From assembly GCA_947064765.1 (NCBI GenBank), contig CAMSWH010000012.1, positions 1 through 42,775 on the forward strand: DNA of 42,775 nucleotides. Reading direction: 5' to 3'. Shown here in pieces: positions 1 to 9,871 of the stretch (its first letter is position 1; each line of letters begins with the position of its first letter). A model generated the notes under the pieces. The model was not told the DNA's origin, ran no database searches, and saw only the letters and a list, made by a program, of their open reading frames with translations. This stretch comes from an uncultured Clostridium sp. (GTDB lineage Bacteria > Bacillota > Clostridia > TANB77 > CAG-508). Both the position numbers and the translations under genes were made by a program.

Positions 1-46
1 AGATTGTCGTAGGTGACTGGAGTTCAGACGTGTGCTCTTCCGATCT
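1..46 (+). other. Illumina P7/i7 adapter remnant (AGAT + 8-nt index TGTCGTAG + GTGACTGGAGTTCAGACGTGTGCTCTTCCGATCT); not genomic
   Basis: Positions 13-46 match the TruSeq read-2 adapter exactly; positions 1-4 match the end of the P7 sequence, leaving an 8-nt index between. Confidence 0.97.
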
Positions 47-48
47 GA

Positions 49-372
49 TCTGCACAAAGAGTTCCAGTTCCAACAGGATCAACAACAATCTTAGTTGCAA
101 CAGTAAGAAGCAATGAAGAAGTAACACCAGAATCAATAAATGCAGCTATGAAAGCACAATCTAGTGCATCTTTCGGATATACAGAAGAACCATTAGTTTC
201 TTCAGATATTATAGGAATCACATATGGATCATTATTTGACGCAACTCAAACAATGGTTACAAAAGTAGAAGATGGATTATATCAAGTACAAGTAGTTTCT
301 TGGTATGATAATGAAAATTCTTACACAAGCCAAATGGTAAGAACAATAAAATATTTTGCTGAACTACATTAA
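49..372 (+). CDS. gap: Glyceraldehyde-3-phosphate dehydrogenase, 3' part only (5' truncated by contig end/adapter)
   Basis: Frame 1 reads [19 protein letters not shown]...[27 protein letters not shown]...[24 protein letters not shown], a typical GAPDH C-terminus; reading continues upstream of the listed ATG at 148. Confidence 0.95.
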   Translation, partial: SAQRVPVPTGSTTILVATVRSNEEVTPESINAAMKAQSSASFGYTEEPLVSSDIIGITYGSLFDATQTMVTKVEDGLYQVQVVSWYDNENSYTSQMVRTIKYFAELH

Positions 373-395
373 TATTAAGCAAACTAATTAAAGTC

Positions 396-434
396 AAAAA
401 AGTACTTCCAATAATAATTGTGAAGTACTTTTTT
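396..434 (+). terminator. Intrinsic terminator after gap
   Basis: AAAAAAGTACTTC / GAAGTACTTTTTT inverted repeat followed by T-run. Confidence 0.85.
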
Positions 435-453
435 TATATTATAGGAAAAAGAC

Positions 454-504
454 GAGCCACTTAAATATATTTAAAATATTTGAAAATTTAAAATTGGCTC
501 TTTT
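454..504 (+). terminator. Second hairpin with T-run (GAGCCA...TGGCTCTTTT)
   Basis: GAGCCA 454-459 pairs with TGGCTC 495-500, then TTTT. Confidence 0.45.
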
Positions 505-673
505 GTTCTTTAAAATAGAAAAGTAATTAGCTTTTTCTATTAAATTTGTCATAATGTGTAGATTGAAATTATATGCTGTGATATATACATAATAATAGAA
601 AGATATAAAAAAGTGTAACCTTATTATTTTTTTAATCAATATTATAGTGAAGATATCTTAAAGGAGCAAAAAA

Positions 674-1231
674 TTGAACAAAGAAGATTTAATATACATG
701 TATATAGATAATGGAAAGATAAATTTGGAAAAAATAGCAGATGAATTTTCAGGTTATTTATGGACAACTATTGTAAATTCTGGAATATCTCAAACTGATG
801 ATATTAAAGATATTATTTCAGATACTTATTTAATTTTATGGAATAATCAGAAAAGATTAGATATTAATAAACCATTATCACCATATTTAATTGGAATAGT
901 AAAAAACTTAATAAAAAGATATTTTAGTAAATTTTCTAAAAAAATCGTAGAAGGAAATATTGATGATTATGAAAATTTAATATTAGAGAATTCTAGAATA
1001 GAAGAAAGTTTTGAAATAAAAGAAATTAATTCTAATATATTAAAATTTATAAACAATTTTAAACAGGAAGAAAAAGATATATTTATAGAGTTTTACTATG
1101 AAGAAAAAAAGATAAAAGAAATTGCAGAAAAATATAATTTTTCAGAAGCAAAAGTAAAAACAAAACTTCATAGACTGCGAAATAAATTAAGAAAGGAATT
1201 ATTGAAAGGAGGATATAGTATTAATGGATAA
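674..1231 (+). CDS. RNA polymerase sigma factor, sigma-70/ECF-like (TTG start)
   Basis: 185 aa with sigma region 2-like N-terminus and region 4-like HTH (FIEFYYEEKKIKEIAEKYNFSEAKVKTKLHRLRNKLRKEL); SD aaggagc. Confidence 0.85.
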   Translation: MNKEDLIYMYIDNGKINLEKIADEFSGYLWTTIVNSGISQTDDIKDIISDTYLILWNNQKRLDINKPLSPYLIGIVKNLIKRYFSKFSKKIVEGNIDDYENLILENSRIEESFEIKEINSNILKFINNFKQEEKDIFIEFYYEEKKIKEIAEKYNFSEAKVKTKLHRLRNKLRKELLKGGYSING

Positions 1232-2567
1232 TAAAGATTTACAAGATATAAAAAATTTAATGAAAGATAAAATTGCTGTATCTAATTTTCAGTTAAATAG
1301 TAATATGGATAAAAAAATAAAGAAAATATCACTTATTAAAAATTTAAGTACTATTGCAGCATGTATAATATTTACTTCTGGAATTGTTTTCTCAAATCAA
1401 ATATCTACAAAAATATATGATTTAGCAGTAGCAAAAGAAGTAGAAAAAATAGCTGTAAATACTAAAACCAGTGCAAAATTTAATGTAGAATATAGTGAAT
1501 CTAATGAAGAAATAATTGATTTAGAAAACAATAATCAAGGGCTTTCACAAGATAATTTAAAAATAAAAGTTGATGATATAGTAATGGATGATAATAATTT
1601 AAAAATAACATTTAATATTGAGTTATCAGATGAAATTTCTAAAAAAATTAATGGTCAAAAGGGAGTGGAAGCTGAATTTCCAGATCTTTTAATAACAGAT
1701 GAAAATGAAAATATATTATATTGTAAAGATATGCAAAAAGTAGAACAATTACTAAACATAGATTATACAGCTGGATATGTACCAGAAAATAATATAAGTT
1801 TTGAAGAATACAAAGAAAAAGTATTACAAGAAAATGAGAAATATTTTGATGGATATGTGTACTTTTATGTTTTAAAATATAGTAAAAATAGTATTAATCT
1901 AATGTACAATATGAATTTGGTGGGACAGGAAAGATATTATCCAAGATGTAAAAATTTGAATTTTGAAATTAGAAATATTAAGATTATAAATGATGCAGAA
2001 AATGAATTTGGAGGAACAAAATTAAATTATCAAGGAAAATGGAATATTTCTTTAGAGCTACCAGAAAATATAATAAATAGAAAAATGAATACTTATAAAA
2101 TGCTAGAAAACGACTCTAATGGAGAAAATGAAGTAGTATTATTTAATGTATTAAATTCTGGAACAGAAGTTAAATTAAGATTTAAAGCACCAGAAATAAC
2201 TGAATCAGAAATTTCTCCACAATTAAAATTAATAAATGAATTAGAACTTGAAAATCCAACAGTTCAAATAAGAGATTATTTTATAGATGAATTAATGGCA
2301 AGTGAAGAATACAGAAAATATCAAGATGATTTAGCTAAAAAATATATGGTTGAAGAAGCTTATATACAAGATGAAACAGGAAAAAGATATGAACTTCAAA
2401 GAGGTGCATATGCAAATGGTGGTGGAACAATAAGTGAAGATAATTTTTATGAGCCAGCATTAGTATTTAATTTTAAAGAAAGAGATATAAAAGAAAAATT
2501 AAAGTTACATGTAAAATATTTTGATGTAGATTATGAATTTGATTTAGTAAAGGAGGCAGAAATATAA
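1224..2567 (+). CDS. DUF4179-like transmembrane anti-sigma factor
   Basis: Overlaps sigma gene by 8 nt; cytoplasmic N-terminus, one TM segment, large extracytoplasmic part. Confidence 0.65.
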   Translation: MDNKDLQDIKNLMKDKIAVSNFQLNSNMDKKIKKISLIKNLSTIAACIIFTSGIVFSNQISTKIYDLAVAKEVEKIAVNTKTSAKFNVEYSESNEEIIDLENNNQGLSQDNLKIKVDDIVMDDNNLKITFNIELSDEISKKINGQKGVEAEFPDLLITDENENILYCKDMQKVEQLLNIDYTAGYVPENNISFEEYKEKVLQENEKYFDGYVYFYVLKYSKNSINLMYNMNLVGQERYYPRCKNLNFEIRNIKIINDAENEFGGTKLNYQGKWNISLELPENIINRKMNTYKMLENDSNGENEVVLFNVLNSGTEVKLRFKAPEITESEISPQLKLINELELENPTVQIRDYFIDELMASEEYRKYQDDLAKKYMVEEAYIQDETGKRYELQRGAYANGGGTISEDNFYEPALVFNFKERDIKEKLKLHVKYFDVDYEFDLVKEAEI

Positions 2568-3475
2568 TGAAAATAGAAAATATGAAAAGTTTATTTATCA
2601 AAGTTATAGTTATAATTTTGCTCTTTACTTTAATTAATATTAATAAAAGTTATGCTATAACATCAAAAGAGGATATAGAGCAATTTAGAGAATGTTTTGA
2701 AGAGTATAAAATAAAAGTAATGAAAAAGAAAGATCCTTGGGGGATTGTATATAAAGATGCAATATTTTATGTAACAAGTAGCAAAAAAGGTATAGATTCT
2801 GAGACTGGAGAAGCATATGTTCTTTCTGGTTTTGGATCAGAAATTTTGTCAGGTGAAGAAGATGGACTTAAATTTTACCATCTTATAATGGATTTATTTA
2901 AAGAATATTTTGATAAAAATATAGATGAAAATTTACCTGACGAAGAAAGATTATTAGACTATTTCATATCTGGAATTTTTCCATATACAAGAGAAGAGAA
3001 TTTTAAAGATGGTGATGATATTGAGATAAAAATTAATGCTTTTGTAATTCCTGCTTCTGAAAAAACAATTTGGGCAAAAGATAAAGAAAAAGTATATGCA
3101 GGTGTTTATGAAAATTATAAATTAAAAGTTGCTTTAGAAGGTTATAATACAGATGAGTATTATGTTCATTTTAAAATGCAAGATGGAAAATATAATGTAT
3201 CATATATTGGTAATATGCCAGAAGGATTTGATGATTATGTAGAAAGAATGAAAGCACGTGGAATAGATTTAGAAAATATAGATTATGCAGAACTAATTAA
3301 TAGTAAAACAGAGACAGAACTTATAGCAGAATCTGTACAAGTAGAAAATTTTGAAATGGAAAATGTTATAAATACAAAGTCAAATATAAACATAGCAATA
3401 ATTATTATATGTAGTTTAGGACTAACATTAACAATTATTTTAGCAGTAAAAAGAATTAAGCAAAAAGAAAATTAA
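2567..3475 (+). CDS. Secreted/membrane-anchored protein of unknown function
   Basis: N-terminal signal peptide, C-terminal TM (INIAIIIICSLGLTLTIILAVKRIKQKEN); translationally coupled to the preceding gene. Confidence 0.6.
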   Translation: MKIENMKSLFIKVIVIILLFTLININKSYAITSKEDIEQFRECFEEYKIKVMKKKDPWGIVYKDAIFYVTSSKKGIDSETGEAYVLSGFGSEILSGEEDGLKFYHLIMDLFKEYFDKNIDENLPDEERLLDYFISGIFPYTREENFKDGDDIEIKINAFVIPASEKTIWAKDKEKVYAGVYENYKLKVALEGYNTDEYYVHFKMQDGKYNVSYIGNMPEGFDDYVERMKARGIDLENIDYAELINSKTETELIAESVQVENFEMENVINTKSNINIAIIIICSLGLTLTIILAVKRIKQKEN

Positions 3476-3503
3476 TATAATTACCAAAATTGGTAAAAAT
3501 AGT

Positions 3504-3533
3504 GAAAAGAATACTTGAAAAGTATTCTTTTTT
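3504..3533 (+). terminator. Intrinsic terminator
   Basis: AAAAGAATACT tgaaa AGTATTCTTTTTT. Confidence 0.85.
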
Positions 3534-3616
3534 GTTATAGAATAGCTTTGTATAAAAATATGAAAAAGTGTAAATACATAAAGATTTTATAAATAACATA
3601 TTAAAGGGGGATAAAT

Positions 3617-4801
3617 ATGAATAAGAAAACTGTAAAAGATATTGATGTAAAAGGAAAGAAAGTATTAGTTAGATGTGACTTTAATGTTCCATATAATGAG
3701 AACAGAGTTATCACAGATAACAGAAGAATAGTAGCAGCTATTCCTACTATTAAGTATTTAATTGAAAATGAATGTAAAGTTATTTTATGTTCTCACTTAG
3801 GGAGACCAAAGGGAGAAGTAAAACCAGAATTTTCTTTAAATATAGTAGCAGAAGAACTTTCAAAATTATTAGGAAAAGAAGTTAAATTAGCTAAAGATGT
3901 TGTAGGACCAGATGCTAAAAACTTAGCTGCAAACTTACAATCAGGAGAAGTAATGCTTCTTGAAAATGTAAGATATGAAGCAGGAGAAGAAAAAAATGAT
4001 GAAGAATTATCAAAAGCATTTGCTTCTTTAGCAGAAATATTTGTAAATGATGCTTTTGGAACAGCACATAGAGCACATAGTTCAACAACAGGTGTTGCAA
4101 GTTATTTACCAGCGGTATCAGGATTCTTAATTGAAAAAGAATTAAATTTCTTGGGAACAGCATTAGAAAATCCAGAAAGACCATTTATGGCTATTTTAGG
4201 AGGAAAGAAAGTATCTGATAAAATTGGAGTTATAAATGCATTATTAGAAAAAGTTGATGTTTTAATGATTGGTGGAGCTATGGCTTACACATTCTTTAAA
4301 TCAATGGGATATAATGTTGGAAATTCAATTTGTGAATTAGACAAAGTAGATTTAGCAAAAGAACTTATGGAAAAAGCTAAAGCAAAAGGTGTTAAATTTA
4401 TGTTACCAGTAGATACAAAAGTTGGTAAAGAATTTTCAGAAAATACAGAAAGTAAAGTTGTTAAATATACAGAAATTCCAGATGGATGGGAAGGTTTTGA
4501 TATAGGAACAGAAACAATAGAAATATACTCTAAAGAATTACAAAATGCAAAAACTGTTATTTGGAACGGACCAGTAGGATTATTTGAATTTGATCAATTT
4601 GCTGTAGGAACAAATAGTATAGCAAAAGCATTAGCAGATGTACCAGCTGTTAAAATTATAGGTGGTGGAGATTCAGCAGCAGCTGTTGAAAAAGCAGGAT
4701 TAGCAGAAAAATTCACACATATTTCAACTGGTGGAGGAGCATCACTTGAATTTTTAGAAGGTAAAAAATTACCAGGAATAGAAGCATTACAAGATAAATA
4801 A
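3617..4801 (+). CDS. pgk: Phosphoglycerate kinase
   Basis: [63 protein letters not shown]. Confidence 0.98.
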   Translation: MNKKTVKDIDVKGKKVLVRCDFNVPYNENRVITDNRRIVAAIPTIKYLIENECKVILCSHLGRPKGEVKPEFSLNIVAEELSKLLGKEVKLAKDVVGPDAKNLAANLQSGEVMLLENVRYEAGEEKNDEELSKAFASLAEIFVNDAFGTAHRAHSSTTGVASYLPAVSGFLIEKELNFLGTALENPERPFMAILGGKKVSDKIGVINALLEKVDVLMIGGAMAYTFFKSMGYNVGNSICELDKVDLAKELMEKAKAKGVKFMLPVDTKVGKEFSENTESKVVKYTEIPDGWEGFDIGTETIEIYSKELQNAKTVIWNGPVGLFEFDQFAVGTNSIAKALADVPAVKIIGGGDSAAAVEKAGLAEKFTHISTGGGASLEFLEGKKLPGIEALQDK

Positions 4802-4832
4802 TATAAAAATAATATAGAAAGAAAAATTCAAA

Positions 4833-5519
4833 ATGGAAAACTTAGATAATGTAATTATCAATTCAGAAGATAAGAATTTAAAAGATAAAGAAAAAATTAT
4901 AATCTATACTGAAGAAAAAGAACCAATAGGAATTATTAGTAAAGGACTATATGGTAGAATAAATACATTATCATTTAATGGTAGAAAAGTTCATCCTTGG
5001 ATAGAATGTGTAACATGTTTTGTAGTTGATCCTTCTGATGGAAAAATTGCAGTTGAACTTAGAGGAAAAGATGAAATAGATGCAGGAATGCTTGATACAG
5101 TTTCTGGTCATGTAAGATATGGAGAAATTTCTAAAACTACAATGGCTAGAGAAATGCAAGAAGAAATTGGAATGCTTGGATATACTAATTCAGAAATTGT
5201 AGAGAAACTTAATTTTTTAGGTAGAGTAAAAGTAGATTTTTCAAAAGAGAATAAAAAAATGAACTTACGTTGTTTTGCAGCAGTCTATGCATTTTTAGCT
5301 GATAGTAAAGAAAGTATAATGGCAAATGAATCAGCTGTAGCCAAACTTGCATGGGTTGATAAAGAGGATGTAAAAAATGCGATAAGAGCATCTATGTTTA
5401 GATTTCCTTATACTGAGGAAAATAAAGATATTTATGAAAGAATTTTTGAAAATTTAGATAAAGCAATTATAGGAAAGAACTTTATTGGTGTAGAAGAATA
5501 TTTAAGAGATTGGAAATAA
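4833..5519 (+). CDS. Nudix hydrolase in the glycolytic cluster
   Basis: Nudix box GHVRYGEISKTTMAREMQEEIGM fits GX5EX7REUXEEXGU. Confidence 0.88.
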   Translation: MENLDNVIINSEDKNLKDKEKIIIYTEEKEPIGIISKGLYGRINTLSFNGRKVHPWIECVTCFVVDPSDGKIAVELRGKDEIDAGMLDTVSGHVRYGEISKTTMAREMQEEIGMLGYTNSEIVEKLNFLGRVKVDFSKENKKMNLRCFAAVYAFLADSKESIMANESAVAKLAWVDKEDVKNAIRASMFRFPYTEENKDIYERIFENLDKAIIGKNFIGVEEYLRDWK

Positions 5520-5543
5520 AAATTTATTTAAGGAGATGAAGAT

Positions 5544-6296
5544 ATGAGAAAAAAAGTAATAGCTGGAAATTGGAAAATGAATATGCTTCCAAATGAAGCA
5601 ATTGATTATATTCAAAATTTTGAACCTATGGTAAAAGACTCAAAAGCAGAAGTGATTTTATGTGTACCTTATACAGATTTATTCTATTGTTTAATGAATG
5701 CACAAGGAACTAATATTAAAATAGGAGCACAAAATATGCATTTTGCTGAAACAGGAGCATATACAGGAGAAATTTCTGGTAAAATGTTAAAATCTATTGG
5801 TGTTGAATATGTAATTATAGGACACTCAGAGAGAAGACAATATTACAATGAAACAGATGAAACTGTAAATAAAAAAATAAAAGCAGCTTTTGAATGTGAA
5901 TTAAAACCTATAGTTTGTGTAGGTGAAACTTTAGAAGAAAGAGAAGCTGGAAAAACTGAAGAAATTATTACTACACAAACAAGATTAGCTTTAGATGGAT
6001 TAACAAAAGAACAAGTGAAAAATACAATAATTGCATATGAACCAATATGGGCTATAGGAACTGGAAAAACAGCAACATCAGAAGATGCTAATAACTCTAT
6101 AAAATCAATAAGAGAAGAAATTAAAAGAATTTATGGAGAAGAAGTATCAAGTGAAGTTATTATCCAATATGGTGGAAGTGTTAAATCTTCTAATGCAAAA
6201 GAATTATTTGAAACATCAGATATAGACGGTGGATTAGTTGGTGGAGCAAGCTTAAAACCAGATGAATTCAGTAAAATAGTAAATTATGATGCGTAA
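5544..6296 (+). CDS. tpiA: Triosephosphate isomerase
   Basis: MRKKVIAGNWKMN, IIGHSERR, AYEPIWAIGTGKTA, GGLVGGASLKPDEF. Confidence 0.98.
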   Translation: MRKKVIAGNWKMNMLPNEAIDYIQNFEPMVKDSKAEVILCVPYTDLFYCLMNAQGTNIKIGAQNMHFAETGAYTGEISGKMLKSIGVEYVIIGHSERRQYYNETDETVNKKIKAAFECELKPIVCVGETLEEREAGKTEEIITTQTRLALDGLTKEQVKNTIIAYEPIWAIGTGKTATSEDANNSIKSIREEIKRIYGEEVSSEVIIQYGGSVKSSNAKELFETSDIDGGLVGGASLKPDEFSKIVNYDA

Positions 6297-6338
6297 GTTA
6301 TAGTACTTTATATAAAATTAGAGAAAGTGTGAAAAAAT

Positions 6339-7874
6339 ATGAGTAAAAAATTAACAATGTTAATGATATTAGATGGATTTGGAGTTAATGAAAAAACAGA
6401 AGGAAACTCTGTAAAATTAGCAAACACTCCTAATTTAGATGAAATTCTAAAAAAGAATCCTAATACAATTATCCATACAAGTGGATTAGAAGTTGGATTA
6501 CCAGAAGGACAAATGGGAAATTCAGAAGTCGGTCATACAAATATAGGAGCAGGAAGAATAGTATATCAAGATTTGGCTAAAATAACAAAAGCTATAGAAG
6601 ATGGTGATTTCTTTAGTGTTCCAGAATTTGTAAAAGCAATAGAAAATTGTAAAAAGAATAATTCAAAATTACACATTTTAGGATTATTGTCAGATGGAGG
6701 AGTTCATAGTCATAATCGTCATTTATATGCATTATTAGAACTTGCTAAAAGAAAAGATTTTGAAAATGTTTATATACATTGCTTTATGGATGGTAGAGAT
6801 ACACCACCAGCTTCAGGAGAAGGATATATTTCAGAACTAGAAGAAAAAATAAAAGAAAAAGGTGTAGGTCAAATTGCTACAATATCTGGACGTTTCTATG
6901 CTATGGATAGAGATAAAAGATGGGAAAGAGTAAGTCAAGCATATAATGCTATGGTAAACGGAGAAGGAGAGAAAAATACATCTGCGATATCAGCTATAGA
7001 AGAATCATATCAAAAAGAAACTTTTGATGAATTTGTTAAACCAACAGTAATTACTAATAAAAATGGAGAACCAATAGCAAAAATTGAAGATGGAGATTCA
7101 GTAATATTTTTCAATTTCAGACCAGATAGAGCAAGAGAAATTACTAGAAGTATAGTAGATAAAGATTTTGATGGATTTGAAGCAAAAAAATTAAATACTT
7201 ATTTTGTTTGCATGACACCATATGATGAAACAATGCCAAATGTAAATATAGCTTATAAAAAAGAAGAAATTAGAAATACTTTTGGAGAATATATAAGCCA
7301 AAAAGGATTAAAACAATTAAGAATTGCAGAAACAGAAAAATATGCACATGTAACATTTTTCTTTAATGGTGGAGAGGAAAAGCAATATGAAGGAGAAGAT
7401 AGAATATTAGTACCATCTCCTAAAGTTGAAACATATGATTTAAAACCAGAAATGAGTGCTTATGAAGTAACAGAAAAAGTTGTTGAAGCAATTAAATCTG
7501 AAAAATATGATTCAATAATATTAAATTTTGCAAATCCAGATATGGTAGGTCATACTGGAAGTGTAGAAGCTGCTGTAAAAGCATTAGAAACTATAGATGA
7601 ATGTGTTACAAAAGTAGTAGCAGCAATAAATGAAGTAAATGGTGTTTTATTAATAACAGCTGATCATGGAAATGCAGAGCAAATGATTGATTATAAAACA
7701 GGAGAACCACATACAGCGCATACAACAAATCCTGTACCATTAGCAATAGTTGGTATGCCAAGTAATAAAAAATTAAAAGAAGGACGTTTAGCAGATTTAG
7801 CACCAACAATGTTAGATATAATGGGACTTGAAAAACCAGAAGAAATGACAGGAGAAAGTTTAATAGAAAATTAA
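6339..7874 (+). CDS. gpmI: 2,3-bisphosphoglycerate-independent phosphoglycerate mutase
   Basis: MILDGFGVN, GQMGNSEVGHTNIGAGR, DGRDTPP, TADHGNAEQM. Confidence 0.97.
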   Translation: MSKKLTMLMILDGFGVNEKTEGNSVKLANTPNLDEILKKNPNTIIHTSGLEVGLPEGQMGNSEVGHTNIGAGRIVYQDLAKITKAIEDGDFFSVPEFVKAIENCKKNNSKLHILGLLSDGGVHSHNRHLYALLELAKRKDFENVYIHCFMDGRDTPPASGEGYISELEEKIKEKGVGQIATISGRFYAMDRDKRWERVSQAYNAMVNGEGEKNTSAISAIEESYQKETFDEFVKPTVITNKNGEPIAKIEDGDSVIFFNFRPDRAREITRSIVDKDFDGFEAKKLNTYFVCMTPYDETMPNVNIAYKKEEIRNTFGEYISQKGLKQLRIAETEKYAHVTFFFNGGEEKQYEGEDRILVPSPKVETYDLKPEMSAYEVTEKVVEAIKSEKYDSIILNFANPDMVGHTGSVEAAVKALETIDECVTKVVAAINEVNGVLLITADHGNAEQMIDYKTGEPHTAHTTNPVPLAIVGMPSNKKLKEGRLADLAPTMLDIMGLEKPEEMTGESLIEN

Positions 7875-7954
7875 TTATATATAAAATCCTATAAAGTTAC
7901 AAAGCACTAATTTAAATTTTAAATATAGATAAATCTTAGTTTTAGGAGATATTT

Positions 7955-8704
7955 ATGATAAGTTTACCAGAAGAAAAAATATTGTATTCAGAAATACAAA
8001 AAAAGTTATTTTATATAATTCCAGAAAAGTGGGAAAGTATATTTTTATATGCTTCAGTAATTGATATGCCAAATCAAAAACCAGTTGGTGAAATGTATTT
8101 TTATTATTTGCCAAAGGGGATAATAAAAAAGAAATTTGTTAATGGTTATGAAATACCAAATATATTTAATATTGATGAAGAACAATATTCCAAATTAATT
8201 ACTGATGTATATAATTTAATAAAATTATTACGTGAACGTTTTATAAAAACAAAGAAAAAAGTTTGGAGTAATATAAGTATTTCAATAGAGAATTTTCAAT
8301 TTAAGATTGAATTTGATTATGAAGACTTAAAAAAATCTCCGTTTGGTTCATATGAACGTCATGTTATTTGGAGATACAAATATTTAGAAGAAGATAAAAC
8401 AGCATTAAGTAGGAAAGATAAAAAGATAATTGAAGTATATGAACAATATGCCAAAAGTCACACTATTCCAAGAAAAGATATGTATGTTGAAGGAATATAT
8501 AAATTACCACTAAAAAATATTATTGATTTTGAAAAAACATTATCTGTTGAAGAAGCGATAGCACGTTCAAAAGAGAATACTCCTAAAGAACAAGAAAAGA
8601 AAAAAATAGGATTTTTTAAGAAAAATAAACAGGAAGAAATTGTAGAAGAGGAACTAGAAAAAGAAGTAACTTATACAAATCAGATTCTTAATTGGAAAAA
8701 ATAA
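7955..8704 (+). CDS. YezG/DUF600-like (LXG-type immunity protein family) with a charged C-terminal extension
   Basis: IIPEKWESIFLYA, GEMYFYYLPKG, VWSNISISIENFQFKIEFDYEDL, YERHVIWRYKYL match remembered features of the YezG/DUF600 family. Confidence 0.7.
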   Translation: MISLPEEKILYSEIQKKLFYIIPEKWESIFLYASVIDMPNQKPVGEMYFYYLPKGIIKKKFVNGYEIPNIFNIDEEQYSKLITDVYNLIKLLRERFIKTKKKVWSNISISIENFQFKIEFDYEDLKKSPFGSYERHVIWRYKYLEEDKTALSRKDKKIIEVYEQYAKSHTIPRKDMYVEGIYKLPLKNIIDFEKTLSVEEAIARSKENTPKEQEKKKIGFFKKNKQEEIVEEELEKEVTYTNQILNWKK

Positions 8705-8771
8705 AATATAATAAAAAGCAAATAATATAAAATAATTATATTTAATAGCAAATGTGAAGTGTATTATTATT

Positions 8772-8820
8772 AAAAAATAGTTATTACTTAAATTAAAATT
8801 TAAGTAATAACTATTTTTTT
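8772..8820 (+). terminator. Strong intrinsic terminator
   Basis: AAAAAATAGTTATTACTTAAATT / AATTTAAGTAATAACTATTTTTTT, near-perfect long hairpin plus T-run. Confidence 0.9.
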
Positions 8821-8863
8821 GTTCTAAAATTATTATTTAAGAATATATATATTTTAAGTACAC
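8821..8863 (+). repeat. 43-bp element copy A upstream of spoIIIAA (pairs with 9872-9914)
   Basis: About 35/43 ungapped identity to 9872-9914 by hand alignment. Confidence 0.6.
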
Positions 8864-8879
8864 AAGAAAAGAGGAAAAA

Positions 8880-9836
8880 ATGAATAGTATTTTAAGGTAT
8901 TTTCCAGATAGATTACAAAATGCTATTAATGAACAAACTAAAGAAAAATATGAATCTTTAGAAGAAATTAGAATAAGAGTAAACAAGCCTGTAATTTTAA
9001 AGTTTAATGATTTTGAGCAAATAACTAGATATTTTGTGAATGCTGAAGAAATTTTAGAAATATTGCAATCAATATGTGAAAACTCTATTTATTCTTATCA
9101 AAAACAGATTTCTGAAGGATTTGTTACATTAAAAGGTGGACATAGAGTTGGAATAACTGGTTCATGTGTTATAGAAAATGGGAAAATAATAAATATAAAT
9201 TATATAAATAGTTTAAATTTTAGAATTTCAAGAGAAATTAAAGAATGCAGTAAAGAAATATTAGAATATATATTAGATTTAAAAAATAATACTATATATA
9301 ATACGATAATTGTTTCTCCACCAGGAAGTGGAAAAACAACGCTTTTAAAAGATATAATTAGACAAGTTTCGAATGGTATTAAATTAAAAGGATTTAAAGG
9401 ATTAAATGTTGGAGTAGTTGATGAAAGAGGTGAAATTGCAAATTTATATAAAGGAGTGCCACAAAATGATATTGGAATAAAAACAGATATCATTGAAAAT
9501 GTATCTAAAGCTACTGGTATGAAGATGTTAATTAGATCTATGGCACCTCAAGTTATAGTTGCTGATGAAATAGGAAATAAAGATGATATTGATGCAATTA
9601 ATTTTTCAGTTTGTTCTGGATGTAAAGGAATTTTTACGGCACATGGATATGATTTTGAAGATATAATTGTAAATCCTGTATTAAAAAAATTAATAAATAG
9701 ACATGTATTTGAGGTAATAATTTTTTTAGATAGCAAAAAAAGAGGAGAAATAAAAGAAGTATATTTATTAAATAAAAAGACTTTAAATTATGAAATATAT
9801 AATTTAAAAGATAGTAGTATGTATATAACAAGATGA
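8880..9836 (+). CDS. spoIIIAA: Stage III sporulation protein AA (AAA+ ATPase)
   Basis: Walker A SPPGSGKTTLLKD, VVDERGEI, MAPQVIVADEIGN; first gene of an AA-AH order. Confidence 0.95.
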   Translation: MNSILRYFPDRLQNAINEQTKEKYESLEEIRIRVNKPVILKFNDFEQITRYFVNAEEILEILQSICENSIYSYQKQISEGFVTLKGGHRVGITGSCVIENGKIININYINSLNFRISREIKECSKEILEYILDLKNNTIYNTIIVSPPGSGKTTLLKDIIRQVSNGIKLKGFKGLNVGVVDERGEIANLYKGVPQNDIGIKTDIIENVSKATGMKMLIRSMAPQVIVADEIGNKDDIDAINFSVCSGCKGIFTAHGYDFEDIIVNPVLKKLINRHVFEVIIFLDSKKRGEIKEVYLLNKKTLNYEIYNLKDSSMYITR

Positions 9837-9871
9837 AGTAATAAAACTTATAATTTTATACTTCATTTTTT
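9833..9871 (+). terminator. Intrinsic terminator between spoIIIAA and spoIIIAB
   Basis: ATGAAGTA(A)TAAAA cttataa TTTTATACTTCAT then T-run; overlaps the spoIIIAA stop region. Confidence 0.7.

Noticed and set aside
24-221. Minus-strand 65-aa ORF
   Set aside because: Overlaps adapter sequence and the antisense of gap.
7606-7809. Leu-rich small antisense ORFs (also 3915-4184, 22685-22990, 29796-30083, 30270-30461, 42585-42767)
   Set aside because: Frame shadows of A-rich sense coding sequence giving Leu/His-rich translations.
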